Below, piece by piece: positions 8,771 through 19,968 of a stretch of 64,000 bases of DNA. Position 1 is the stretch's first letter; the number at the start of each line of letters is the position of its first letter. Source of the stretch: Paenibacillus terricola (GTDB lineage Bacteria; Bacillota; Bacilli; Paenibacillales; Paenibacillaceae); NCBI RefSeq assembly GCF_014779765.1, contig NZ_JACXZA010000006.1, positions 124,001-188,000 on the forward strand, written 5' to 3'. A program made the translations under genes and the position numbers. The notes below the pieces were generated by a model. It had not been told where the DNA came from. It did not search any database and was given only the letters and a program-made list of their open reading frames with translations.

Positions 8771-10114
8771 TTAGGATCCGTTTAATTCTTGGGCGCTTCG
8801 TATCCTAGAGTCTCGGCCAATCTTTACTGAAGGAACCAACACATTTCGATTAACTTTCATGATCACTTTATTGGTTTCAGTGTCAGTAGAACTCCTGTAG
8901 TCTAGTTTTGAGTCCATATAGTAGCTTAGTCGCCCGACATATATAATCATGCATAGATGAAGTACATTATTTGATACATTAAAATAAGTTGAAACTCCCA
9001 TCATTGCAAGGAGCCACATAAATATTGGAACGCATAACATGTACTTTTGAGACTTAATAGAAAAGTGCTTGAAAAAAGGTCTCAAGAAGAACATTAAATA
9101 AAATACACATGCTAGCACTCCGTACCTAAAATCAATAAACAGTATTTGGTTATCGATAAATTGATAATTCAATCTACTGCCGAAATCATAAGTGGCTCCC
9201 ATTCCACCACCTTTTACCAATTCCCTCCAGGATACCTGGTTGAAGAAATCATCTAGTTGGTTTGTTCTCGTATCCTCTGTACCGCGATCAAAGAGCGAAG
9301 AAATTGCAGTAGAAACACTGTTTGATATTGCAAACCAAGCTAAGACCGCAATCATACAAACCAATATTATGTTCCTAATTTTGTTTCCAGACGAACTGCC
9401 CAATTTCTGTATGGAAAAAAGAAGTAATATGCCTACCTGGATTATCCAACCCCTGCTTAATGCAATAATACCTACAGTGAGCAGCAGACATTCAGATACA
9501 TATAATATAACAATATCACGGAACCTGAATTTGAAGTTCATGGCGATATATATGGCCAGCATAAATATCGCATACGACAGATAAGTTAATGCCGGTGAAC
9601 TTGTCAACTTATTGGTAAATCCATAACGAATAACGAAGCCTAACGCATCAATAAATGACAGTAGCGAATAGAAAACCCCACCACAATAAAGTGCTTTGTT
9701 GAATTTACTCCAAAAACCATTGTCATAAGCAAGTATATAAAAGACCATTAAAAAAAAGACAGTCGCTGGAGTTTGACTGCCCAAAATGTTAGCAATAGAA
9801 AACTTGCCAATAGATAACATTGTCCAAACCATGCTGCAAATGATCAAAATATATACAATAAAGAGCTGAGACAATCTGATCTTTATCTTATTCGCAGTAA
9901 TAATTGTCATAAATATTAGTCCTGAATACCCCATAATAAATAACAAGTTCGAATAATCAGTACGGATCATGCTCTTTGCATATCTTAAGTAGACCGTTGG
10001 CCTCCATGCAGCATGATAATATACCAAAAGACTCTCAATAAATAATACAGCTACGAAAATCATTGTAATTGTCGAAGCTGAGATCCCTTTTTTATTTATT
10101 GCATGTCCCTCCAT
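8771..10114 (-). CDS. Wzy-like polysaccharide polymerase / O-antigen ligase family protein
   Basis: A 447-aa integral membrane protein with about ten hydrophobic segments and a hydrophilic C-terminal tail of about 50 residues. Topology, length and position directly after the flippase gene fit a Wzy-type polymerase that joins repeat units on the outer face of the membrane. No short sequence motif is diagnostic in this family, so the call relies on topology and context. GAGGG lies 4 bases before the ATG. Its AT content is higher than that of the nucleotide-sugar genes, as is common for Wzx and Wzy genes. Confidence 0.78.
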   Translation of the reverse strand: MEGHAINKKGISASTITMIFVAVLFIESLLVYYHAAWRPTVYLRYAKSMIRTDYSNLLFIMGYSGLIFMTIITANKIKIRLSQLFIVYILIICSMVWTMLSIGKFSIANILGSQTPATVFFLMVFYILAYDNGFWSKFNKALYCGGVFYSLLSFIDALGFVIRYGFTNKLTSSPALTYLSYAIFMLAIYIAMNFKFRFRDIVILYVSECLLLTVGIIALSRGWIIQVGILLLFSIQKLGSSSGNKIRNIILVCMIAVLAWFAISNSVSTAISSLFDRGTEDTRTNQLDDFFNQVSWRELVKGGGMGATYDFGSRLNYQFIDNQILFIDFRYGVLACVFYLMFFLRPFFKHFSIKSQKYMLCVPIFMWLLAMMGVSTYFNVSNNVLHLCMIIYVGRLSYYMDSKLDYRSSTDTETNKVIMKVNRNVLVPSVKIGRDSRIRSAQELNGS

Positions 10115-10132
10115 TTAACCCTCACACCTTCA

Positions 10133-11590
10133 TCATAGACTATTCGTAGCTCTAGTTCTTTTCCTAAACATATTCTGAACAGTCTCGATAACAAATGATA
10201 AATTCGGATCTTTAGTAACCAACATCAAAACTAGATATACGATTGCACCGGCTGCCACTTGAACCAGCGTTGCAAGAACCGAATTGCTTACACCATTCCC
10301 GGCATAATATGAAACAAAATACATGAGACCGCTGCATATAAAATATTTAGGTATATTCTTGAACAAACTCTTAACCTTAATATATTTATTAGCAAAATAC
10401 ATCATAATGAACATGCCTGTGAATTCAGCGATTACCGATGAAAGTATTGCCCCTGTTGCTTGAATTCGTACTATCAAAATCGTATTTAATAGCACATTTA
10501 GAACAGCCGAGCAACTGACTGCTAATGTTAGATATTTTTCTTTTCCACACGAAACCAATACTTGTTTCCCGAAAATACTTGACCAGCTTAATGTTATGAC
10601 AAGGAAGGTACTGATCACCAATAGCTTAGATACATCTTCAAACCCAGGTCCAAAAAACCATTTCACAAATGTATTCCTTACTGCCATGATTCCGAAAGCC
10701 ATTGGGATAGCAATAAAAGACACCATCGAGAATGATTTCTTCACAATGCTGTTGAATTTGTCCGCATCATTATTGATGTAGATGTTCGATATTCGTGGTA
10801 CTGTAACAATTGCTAAAGTCGTCGTGATCGTCGTCACTATCTTTACTACCTTCTCTGAACTTTCATAAAGACCCACCTGGATATCAGAAGTAAGATAGCC
10901 CAGCATGACTTTGTCCATCGAGGTATACACACTGATTGCTACAGTTGGCAGCCACAATTGGAGTGTACTTAACAAATGCACTCTTACATTTTTCAGAGAA
11001 GGCTTTATGAACGAAACTTTCCCAACAATTTCTTTCCACATCACCGCTTGACCTAATAATGTAGATAAAGAAAGAATCATTACATATAACCATAAATCGT
11101 TCTTCTCTCTTATTAGGGAGAAAATAAGGATTGCGCCAGAAAGCTTTACTATAATATTTCTGACTGCTATCTTTTTGAAATTCTCTAAGCCAGCGAACAG
11201 CCAAGAAATATCTATCAGAGATGCACATAATGTAATGATTTGAACCAATGAAACGATCATATTTTTGTCAGAAACAAAAAAACCACAATACACACAATAG
11301 GCTGTAATAGATGCTCCCATTGTAATGAATTGCAGCATGAATATTTCCCAAAAAGTTTGATTTACCTTCTCTTGATTGTCTCTGACATATGCGATCTGTC
11401 TGCTGCCGTAAATTGAAATCCCCAGCATTCCAAATAGAACAAAATAATTAGCAATTGCAGTGGATACAGAATATCTCCCTATACCATCGACCATTAATGT
11501 TTTCGATACAAATGGAGTTGTGATAATAGGTAAGCATATGTTTAATAACTGGAAACTCAGAAAGAATAAATAATTTTTTTTGATACTCAT
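10133..11590 (-). CDS. Wzx-type flippase (polysaccharide biosynthesis protein)
   Basis: A 485-aa membrane protein of the MOP/polysaccharide_synt superfamily with about 12-14 hydrophobic segments. The N-terminal segment (NYLFFLSFQLLNICLPIITT) and the loop SKTLMVDGIGRYSVSTAIANY are typical of Wzx proteins. It should move undecaprenyl-linked repeat units across the cytoplasmic membrane for Wzy. It is AT-rich and lies between a glycosyltransferase and the polymerase gene. Confidence 0.88.
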   Translation of the reverse strand: MSIKKNYLFFLSFQLLNICLPIITTPFVSKTLMVDGIGRYSVSTAIANYFVLFGMLGISIYGSRQIAYVRDNQEKVNQTFWEIFMLQFITMGASITAYCVYCGFFVSDKNMIVSLVQIITLCASLIDISWLFAGLENFKKIAVRNIIVKLSGAILIFSLIREKNDLWLYVMILSLSTLLGQAVMWKEIVGKVSFIKPSLKNVRVHLLSTLQLWLPTVAISVYTSMDKVMLGYLTSDIQVGLYESSEKVVKIVTTITTTLAIVTVPRISNIYINNDADKFNSIVKKSFSMVSFIAIPMAFGIMAVRNTFVKWFFGPGFEDVSKLLVISTFLVITLSWSSIFGKQVLVSCGKEKYLTLAVSCSAVLNVLLNTILIVRIQATGAILSSVIAEFTGMFIMMYFANKYIKVKSLFKNIPKYFICSGLMYFVSYYAGNGVSNSVLATLVQVAAGAIVYLVLMLVTKDPNLSFVIETVQNMFRKRTRATNSL

Positions 11591-11664
11591 ATTTGCACAC
11601 TGCTTCCTATTACATAGTATCCTAATGCTTGGCAGTATTCTTCAAAACCTGTACGCGACTAAGA

Positions 11665-12840
11665 TCAAAGTGCATCAAAAAAACGTTTAATTTGTGGTAC
11701 CCAATTCGAATAATCAAATCTGTCCTTAACACAAAGGTATGCGTTATTCGACATCGCCTTTTGTTCCTCTTCGGACAGAGAGATCGCTCTTACAATGGCG
11801 TTATAACACGATTCTCGGCTATTCTCTGGAAACTGAATGCTGTCAATACTGTCTCTTAGATATAGGTTTGTATAATCCCCAACTCGTGATACAACTGGAA
11901 TAACACCGTAGCTCATGGTTTCTGGAACCTTACTAGGGAAGTTGGCAAGCGTTTGTTGGGAGGTTTTTCTGGCAAGCAGCAAGAAGTCCATTTCTCTATA
12001 GAGTTGAATTAGCTCGTCATAATCCATCCATTTGTGAATAAAGAATAGCTTGTTATTCAGACGATCAAATTTGTCCTTAAAGTACTCTCGAACTGTGCTC
12101 TCCTTAATTCCACTGAAATGAAATTCAACATTCTTATATCCGTTTTCGTGTACCAGTGCGATCGTTTCGAGCATAACATTTAAATCGTCCTTCATTTTCC
12201 CATTCGCCGGAAAGACAAACTTTTTCGTATGTTCTTTTCTTTCTGTCTTAGGGTATTCACTTATATCGGCCATAATTGGAAGAAGCAGCGTTCTGCAGCC
12301 TTGCTTCTCGAAATGATCATTGATATATGTACTAATAGGGATAAGTGCATCCTGCATTGGATATACGTTTTTAAACATATCCAGGTATCTCCAGTAACGA
12401 AAATCCAGCTTTCCATATTTATAAAATGAACTCTCGTACCATTCCAAAATGCACGTAATGGTTTTCAAGGAATGTTTATTAGCATATTCTCTGACTTTCC
12501 TCTGAAGGGTTCTCACGCTGGAGGAAACAAAGATAATATCATTATCCTTCAACCCTATTTTATCTAACTCCTTGGTTATCATGCTGCCTTGTAAAAATTG
12601 AAGTTGATAATTTTTATAATATTTATTATCGGAGAACACGATCTGATGAAGGTGAATTCCTTTATAATGGAGCTCCTTAGCATCACCTTGCTTTTGAAGA
12701 AAGGATCTTTCTATAGATGATATAATATGTACCTCAAAGCCACCTTCTATCAATGCAAGCGCCATGTATTGGATATAGTTGGCGGAAGCACTACCTCTAG
12801 GGAAATTAAAATTCCCACAGATTACAACTTTTCTTGTCAT
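11665..12840 (-). CDS. GT4-like glycosyltransferase
   Basis: A 391-aa GT-B glycosyltransferase. The N terminus shows a Gly-rich acceptor loop (GNFNFPRGSASANYIQYMA). The C-terminal domain has the PETMSYGVIPVVSRVGDY segment equivalent to the E-x7-E donor-binding motif of family GT4. It lacks membrane segments and should act on the lipid-linked repeat unit at the inner membrane face. GGAAGGG precedes the ATG. Donor sugar and linkage cannot be read from sequence. Confidence 0.82.
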   Translation of the reverse strand: MTRKVVICGNFNFPRGSASANYIQYMALALIEGGFEVHIISSIERSFLQKQGDAKELHYKGIHLHQIVFSDNKYYKNYQLQFLQGSMITKELDKIGLKDNDIIFVSSSVRTLQRKVREYANKHSLKTITCILEWYESSFYKYGKLDFRYWRYLDMFKNVYPMQDALIPISTYINDHFEKQGCRTLLLPIMADISEYPKTERKEHTKKFVFPANGKMKDDLNVMLETIALVHENGYKNVEFHFSGIKESTVREYFKDKFDRLNNKLFFIHKWMDYDELIQLYREMDFLLLARKTSQQTLANFPSKVPETMSYGVIPVVSRVGDYTNLYLRDSIDSIQFPENSRESCYNAIVRAISLSEEEQKAMSNNAYLCVKDRFDYSNWVPQIKRFFDAL

Positions 12841-12887
12841 GTATCACAATATCCCTTCCAAGTGTAGGTACCCAAGCTAGGCATTCA

Positions 12888-13784
12888 CTAAGTCGTCTGA
12901 TGAACCTTGCTAAGGTTTATCCAACTCCCTAATAAATAGTCGTAACTGTCCGGTGTAAATTCTTCAAACCCAGAGCCAGGATAAAAGGTTACTTCCCCAA
13001 AATATAACTTTCCCTTTACCTCATAGAAATCAATTCGAACTAATGCCATTCGAGATGAAAGCTGCTCCGCTATCTCCTTCATCTTCTCGAAATGAGCTGG
13101 CCGTCTAATCGGTACACTTTCTTTTGGATAATGCCTTTCGAAGGGCATTACTCTCCAATCGTTATCATAGAAGGTCATATGTAATCCAGCACCGGTATGC
13201 CTATTCGTACAAACAAACGTACACTTTACTTCGCCATTAAAACAAATCAATTTATAATCCTTTAAATCATCATCGATATCATCCTTTATGAATTGTTCAG
13301 CAATGATTCGAGGTTTAACATTTTTATACGGCCATTCACGGGTGTTATAAAAATAGTTTTTCTTTATGCAATGATTGATTTTTCTTCTCGCTTGTTTTAG
13401 ATCTAGCTTCGATTTATCCTTACATATCACTAATCCACCTGAATCATGCGTGCACTTCAACACGAATTGATTTGGCAATCGCTCGAAATCTATTTCGTCA
13501 AAGCTGTTCCATACTCCGAGCAAAGGAATTAAATATTGCTCCCCAATGGTTTCAGCTATGTACTTTCTAACCTCATACTTATCAACAAGCCTTGTATACA
13601 GGGGGTTTCTATCATAAAGCTTCAGCCATTGTAGCTTCTCGTTAAACGTTTGGGGATCATTCAAATTCAGTTTTTTTCCCATACGGTAACGATATAGGAG
13701 CTTCAGATACCGGCTATCGGCAGAAACCGATCCCTGTATTAATCTTCCAAGTGCAAATAAAGCATATAATTTGTAGTCTTTCAC
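12888..13784 (-). CDS. TupA-like ATP-grasp protein
   Basis: A 298-aa member of the TupA-like ATP-grasp family (PF14305), recognised by the NLNDPQTFNEKLQWLKLYDR start, VLKCTHDSGG, KPRIIAEQFI and FYEVKGKLYFGEVTFYPGSG segments. TupA in Bacillus teichuronopeptide synthesis is thought to attach amino-acid polymers to a uronic-acid polymer. Such proteins are common in EPS and capsule loci and are often annotated as glycosyltransferases. With ugd and the GalA epimerase in the same operon, amidation or aminoacylation of uronic acid residues is a reasonable guess. The start codon is GTG with GGAAAGGA upstream. Confidence 0.78.
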   Translation of the reverse strand: MKDYKLYALFALGRLIQGSVSADSRYLKLLYRYRMGKKLNLNDPQTFNEKLQWLKLYDRNPLYTRLVDKYEVRKYIAETIGEQYLIPLLGVWNSFDEIDFERLPNQFVLKCTHDSGGLVICKDKSKLDLKQARRKINHCIKKNYFYNTREWPYKNVKPRIIAEQFIKDDIDDDLKDYKLICFNGEVKCTFVCTNRHTGAGLHMTFYDNDWRVMPFERHYPKESVPIRRPAHFEKMKEIAEQLSSRMALVRIDFYEVKGKLYFGEVTFYPGSGFEEFTPDSYDYLLGSWINLSKVHQTT

Positions 13785-13804
13785 AGGTTTATCCTTTCCA
13801 GGAC

Positions 13805-14941
13805 CTAACCTAATTGCAGGATTTGATTATATAGCTTCTGGTAACTATTACTCATGATTTGTGCTGTCAAGTTTCCTGTTACCGCATGATAGCTGATTTC
13901 AGCCATCTTGGCCAAATCTGCTTGCATCATACCGTTAATCGTATTTACCAGACTACTCATATCTCCAAGTCGGTACATAAGTCCAATATCATTGGAAATG
14001 TCGAATAATTCTTTATGCTGCGGAATATCGGAAAGCAACACAGGCAAGCCTACGGACATTGCTTCCAAAACTCCATTCGGCATACCTTCGGATTTGCTTG
14101 TCGAAATGTAGAAGTCAGCAGCTTGTAAGTAGTCACTGACGTTAGAGACACTTCCAACAAACACGATATTGGAAGAAGATTTATATCTCTCCTTCAATGC
14201 TTCGTAATTGCTTCCTGCACCAAGCAAAAGCAAGACTAGATTGTCTTTATCTTTTGCTGCCAAAACCCCGTCAATTGCAGACTTTTGGTCTTTTCTTTCA
14301 TTAATCTGGCCTGTATAAATCGCAATCGTTTTGTTTAAAGGGAGATTTAATTTAGTCCTCATGTCTATTCTCGTTGAGTCAGAGGTTTTCGAATAACGGG
14401 TTATATCTACGCCGTTTCTTATAAATCCGAAATTCAAGCCATGCTTATCTTTGTAGATTTTTGAGAGGCTGCTTGAGCAAGTAACAAAGACCTCTCCATT
14501 ATTGCTTTGCCGTCTAATTAGCCGCATGTCCTTATTTGCTATGATAGGTCCCAGCACTTTTCCATATTTCGCCGGATAATCTTCATAACAATAATTCCTG
14601 AGCGTCACCAAGTGTTTGGTATCTCTATAACTGAGACTCATTGTATATGGAGGCATACCTACACCTTGAATTAGATCGGGTTTAATTTTTGCAAGAAGCC
14701 CGTTCAATTTTTTCTTTCCGATCAGAATGGATTGATACTTATTCATGTTAAGGCAATGAATGCTGCTGCATTCCGTTTTAAATTCTTCTAATAAGGTATT
14801 AGATTTGACTTCAGGAAATAGTGTAATTAATACCGGATCGAAGAGCTTACGATCTAAATTTCTAATAATATTCAGTGTCTGATTCATCGGACCGGTCTTT
14901 TTACAATTCGTTACAATATATGCAATTCTAGATCTACTCAT
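13805..14941 (-). CDS. GT4 family glycosyltransferase
   Basis: A 378-aa GT4 enzyme. N-terminal AYIVTNCKKTGPMNQTLNI is the acceptor-side loop. The C-terminal half has GQINERKDQKSAIDGVLAA and the E-x7-E donor motif in STSKSEGMPNGVLEAMSVGLPV. The frame is open for 42 more codons upstream inside the preceding gene, but the ATG at 14941 follows GAGGTG by 8 bases and gives a normal N terminus, leaving a 10-base gap to the upstream gene. It should act in the cytosol on the lipid-linked repeat unit. Confidence 0.87.
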   Translation of the reverse strand: MSRSRIAYIVTNCKKTGPMNQTLNIIRNLDRKLFDPVLITLFPEVKSNTLLEEFKTECSSIHCLNMNKYQSILIGKKKLNGLLAKIKPDLIQGVGMPPYTMSLSYRDTKHLVTLRNYCYEDYPAKYGKVLGPIIANKDMRLIRRQSNNGEVFVTCSSSLSKIYKDKHGLNFGFIRNGVDITRYSKTSDSTRIDMRTKLNLPLNKTIAIYTGQINERKDQKSAIDGVLAAKDKDNLVLLLLGAGSNYEALKERYKSSSNIVFVGSVSNVSDYLQAADFYISTSKSEGMPNGVLEAMSVGLPVLLSDIPQHKELFDISNDIGLMYRLGDMSSLVNTINGMMQADLAKMAEISYHAVTGNLTAQIMSNSYQKLYNQILQLG

Positions 14942-14951
14942 GTTTGGCACC

Positions 14952-16235
14952 TCACTGCGCATTATTCCATGAAGGCAAGGGAATAACGTACAGCCCCCGC
15001 TTTCCTTCGTGAACTGAATCAATACAAATCTTATCTCCGGCATGATTCCAACGAGGATGCAGATCACACCTTACATCATTATCATATCTGAATGGAGCAA
15101 AAACTCTCGCGATCCGTTTCGCTTCTCCCTGCACTCCAGCTTCAGTACAAAGATAGACAGACGCTATTCTTTCTCTATTCGGGTATGTATCTGTAATGAT
15201 AAAATTCCCGTCTGGCGAATAACTGCAATGGCCATCCGTATTTAGTTCTGGCCAGAGCATCTTATATTCATGGGTTCTGTCTTTCATTAAATAATAGTGA
15301 TTACCGGTTGCTTCCTTTCTTAGGAAGGATAAAATTTCATTATCATTCTTCCAATAACAATGGGAGGCAAATACATCATCACTTAAATTAAATAGATCGG
15401 TACCGTTACAGTTTGCCGTCACCAGTCTGGTAAACTTTCGCCCATTCTGAAACCAACGATGTAACACCATAAAACGTTTTCCATTCGGACTAATCATCAA
15501 ATGGTTTACTTTGTGATCGGCATCTTCCATTTCCGGTCTTGATTCAAATGCAGCCAAATCCGTATATTTCAGCAACTCAGTCACTTTACCTGTAGCTAAT
15601 TCCATCTTCCAAATACAGCACTTATCAGGACACTTCACTCCGGCAGTTATTTCTGGAAGATTGGAATACCCATAACCAGGACGCATCTGGTGAAGTCTTG
15701 AGAAATCAAGACTCAACGCAAAAGCACCGTCTTTGGATACATCATAAACCGGCATAGGAAGAACCTTTTCTTCTTTTCTTTCTTGTAGATTATATATAAC
15801 GGAACAGTACTTCCCATTACGATAATCGTTATATATAATCTTGCTTCCGTAGTCAGGACCCAGCCATTGCGCCATACATCCCTGCTGAACGTTCCAAGAC
15901 TGTGTTGTTCCGATTTTGATTACCGCATTTTGATTCTTAGTGTCTAATACAACTAATTCTCCTTGTTCTTTAGGCGCTACAGAATTGTAAGCATTATTTA
16001 CCCGAAGGCATATCATATATCGGTCTGTTGCGTCCCATGGGGATTTATCATAATATCCATAGAAATATTCATATTTATCATCTGGGGAAACTCGGATTAT
16101 TTCCCCATCAGATTTGAGCTTATTCGTTGAAATGGAATACATGCAAAGTTGATATACTCTTTTGCAGCTTCTCTTAACCATTGGAAACTGTTCTAGCAGT
16201 TTTTTTCCTCTGTCCTCCAATGCGGCAAAACCCAT
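14952..16235 (-). CDS. WD40/TolB-like beta-propeller protein in EPS operon
   Basis: A 427-aa protein with repeated SPDG/SPNGK-type blades (for example HLMISPNGKRFMVLHRW, CSYSPDGNFIITDTYPN, HPRWNHAGDKICIDSV), giving a predicted seven-bladed propeller related to TolB and oligogalacturonate-lyase folds. No signal peptide or transmembrane helix is visible, so it appears cytosolic, which is unusual for an EPS operon member. The ATG at 16235 follows AGGAGG by about 7 bases; a TTG six codons upstream overlaps the site. It might be a carbohydrate-binding or modifying enzyme acting on uronic acid units, but function is unknown. Confidence 0.75.
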   Translation of the reverse strand: MGFAALEDRGKKLLEQFPMVKRSCKRVYQLCMYSISTNKLKSDGEIIRVSPDDKYEYFYGYYDKSPWDATDRYMICLRVNNAYNSVAPKEQGELVVLDTKNQNAVIKIGTTQSWNVQQGCMAQWLGPDYGSKIIYNDYRNGKYCSVIYNLQERKEEKVLPMPVYDVSKDGAFALSLDFSRLHQMRPGYGYSNLPEITAGVKCPDKCCIWKMELATGKVTELLKYTDLAAFESRPEMEDADHKVNHLMISPNGKRFMVLHRWFQNGRKFTRLVTANCNGTDLFNLSDDVFASHCYWKNDNEILSFLRKEATGNHYYLMKDRTHEYKMLWPELNTDGHCSYSPDGNFIITDTYPNRERIASVYLCTEAGVQGEAKRIARVFAPFRYDNDVRCDLHPRWNHAGDKICIDSVHEGKRGLYVIPLPSWNNAQ

Positions 16236-16249
16236 TACGTTACCTCCTA

Positions 16250-16747
16250 TCAACTAAACCCGTTTTCCTGAATAAACCTATCAATCATGTTGATAATAAC
16301 CATCGGTTCCTTGTTGACCCATGGTATGAGATCAGCGGTACCCTCGTAAATGGACCTAATAGCGTTATCTAGCTCTTCCATTTCATACACAGGAACCACG
16401 TATTTATTAGCTCCGAATGCCTCATTGTTCTGAATTTGATGGTCATCTATATGCTCACCGTATTTCTGAAGTCTTGTAACTGCGATAACCTTCTTGCTCG
16501 CGTTTAATGCTTTCATAATGGATCCAGAAGCGCCATGGCTAATTACAAGATCAGATTCAATAACCTTTTGAGAAAATTCCTCCTGAGAGATAAAGCTCTT
16601 GTATGTATAATGTTTAGGCTGATAAGTGGATGTACCTATCTGTGCAAAAATTTCTTCCGTAATAACTCCCTTTTCACATAACTCGTCAAGCTTGATAAAT
16701 AACCGATCAAAAGGGTAATTTCTTGATCCAACTGTTACAAAAATCAA
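16250..16747 (-). CDS. pssE: PssE/Alg13-like glycosyltransferase subunit
   Basis: A 165-aa GT28 C-terminal-type protein, the donor-binding half of a split glycosyltransferase resembling Alg13 and PssE/EpsF. It shows IFVTVGSRNYPFDRL at the N terminus and DLVISHGASGSIMKAL in the nucleotide-sugar site. The start is best placed at TTG (16747), because TTGA overlaps the TGA stop of the partner gene by 4 bases and GGTGGG lies 8 bases ahead; a GTG three codons upstream is the alternative. It should pair with the upstream Alg14-like subunit at the membrane. Confidence 0.88.
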   Translation of the reverse strand: MIFVTVGSRNYPFDRLFIKLDELCEKGVITEEIFAQIGTSTYQPKHYTYKSFISQEEFSQKVIESDLVISHGASGSIMKALNASKKVIAVTRLQKYGEHIDDHQIQNNEAFGANKYVVPVYEMEELDNAIRSIYEGTADLIPWVNKEPMVIINMIDRFIQENGFS

Positions 16748-17217
16748 TACAAACACCCACCATATACGGCTTTTTCATAATGCTTCTTTTGTGTTTCCCA
16801 TTGTACAATAAAGAGGTCTGAGTGCTTTTCCATTCTTTTACCTGCAACAGTTGGCATGTCAGCTCTTCCGAACGTCTCAATAAAAACGAACTTTTTTCGA
16901 AAGAGTACTGCTAATAAATAGAATGGGTAAGCAACCATCGTACCAGTAGTTATTACAAAATCGGGCCGTTCTTTTACCCAGATGAATATGGCGTATAACG
17001 CATTCCACATCATTTTTAATAACATCAGTTTGTCCTTCAAATCCGTTTGGAGCATGAGATATTTGGCAAGTGGTGCATCAAACTGTGTCCTCTCCGTTAC
17101 AAAGAAAAACTTATATTTATGCGCTAACGGCTGCAGCTTTTGCAATTGCTCCCAATGTCCACCGGATGAAGATACGAAACACAGTTTAGGAACCTTCTTG
17201 GGTTTTTCGATCCCCAT
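16744..17217 (-). CDS. pssD: PssD/Alg14-like glycosyltransferase membrane subunit
   Basis: A 157-aa protein of the Alg14 family (PF08660). It has LCFVSSSGGHWEQL near the N terminus, two hydrophobic stretches that should anchor the complex (around 66-77 and 95-108), and the VITTGTMVAYPF and ETFGRADMP motifs. Alg14-type subunits bind the lipid acceptor and recruit the Alg13-like catalytic partner, encoded next with a 4-base overlap. GGAGG lies 8 bases before the ATG. The donor is likely a UDP-sugar, but this is inferred. Confidence 0.88.
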   Translation of the reverse strand: MGIEKPKKVPKLCFVSSSGGHWEQLQKLQPLAHKYKFFFVTERTQFDAPLAKYLMLQTDLKDKLMLLKMMWNALYAIFIWVKERPDFVITTGTMVAYPFYLLAVLFRKKFVFIETFGRADMPTVAGKRMEKHSDLFIVQWETQKKHYEKAVYGGCLY

Positions 17218-17287
17218 TCTCTGAACCTCCGGATTGAATTCATTCTCTTATGAATCAAATGAACCCAACATATTTCTACATGAATGA

Positions 17288-19238
<1,951 letters not shown>

Positions 19239-19260
19239 AGGACCACCTCAAATTCATTTT

Positions 19261-19956
19261 TTAGTACGCATCCTTCGAACCTGTCAAAACTTTTATTGTT
19301 TTGATCACAATTTTTAAATCAAATATAGTGCTTCTTCTTCTAATGTATTCCAAATCCAATTCAACCATTTGATCGAAGTTCAATTCATTTCTGCCGCTTA
19401 CTTGCCATAACCCGGTGCAACCTGGCTTTACCTTGAGTCTGAGCTTATCGTAGCTCGTATATTGATTCACCTCACGCGGTAACGGCGGTCTTGGTCCTAC
19501 TAGGGTCATGTCGCCTCGGATTACATTCCAAAGCTGCGGTAGCTCATCGATACTGGTTTTTCGTATAAACCTTCCTACCTTTGTAATCCTTGGATCTTCC
19601 TTCATCTTGAACATCGCACCGCTAATCTCATTCTGGCTAAGCAAACTATTTAACAATTCTTCCGCGTTGGAAACCATTGAACGGAATTTATACATTCGAA
19701 AAGTTGCTTCGTTCCTGCCAACTCGAACTTGATGAAAAAAAACAGGACCGCCAGGGTCCTCGATCTTGATTAATATAGCCACGACGATAAATAATGGCAG
19801 CAACAGAAGCAATCCAACAGTGGCTCCGATGATATCCATAGCTCGCTTGAGCATTAGATATCCGGTCATATCTCTTGTATGTTCCGGCGCTAGCGATGAA
19901 TGAAATGCATTCGTTTCTAATGCGATCTCTGTTTCATTCCTTTGCGGAATAGCCAT
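19261..19956 (-). CDS. Undecaprenyl-phosphate sugar phosphotransferase (priming)
   Basis: A 231-aa initiating sugar-1-phosphate transferase of the bacterial sugar transferase family (PF02397). One membrane segment (about 40-62) precedes the cytosolic catalytic part with KIEDPGGPVFFHQVRVGRN, the RKTSIDELPQLWNVIRGDM block and the closing VKPGCTGLWQVSGR. It should load the first sugar phosphate on undecaprenyl phosphate. It is the short form without the N-terminal multi-span domain of WbaP/WcaJ. The ATG at 19956 is 7 bases from GGAGG; an ATG two codons earlier overlaps the site. Confidence 0.92.
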   Translation of the reverse strand: MAIPQRNETEIALETNAFHSSLAPEHTRDMTGYLMLKRAMDIIGATVGLLLLLPLFIVVAILIKIEDPGGPVFFHQVRVGRNEATFRMYKFRSMVSNAEELLNSLLSQNEISGAMFKMKEDPRITKVGRFIRKTSIDELPQLWNVIRGDMTLVGPRPPLPREVNQYTSYDKLRLKVKPGCTGLWQVSGRNELNFDQMVELDLEYIRRRSTIFDLKIVIKTIKVLTGSKDAY

Positions 19957-19968
19957 ATCCATTCCTCC

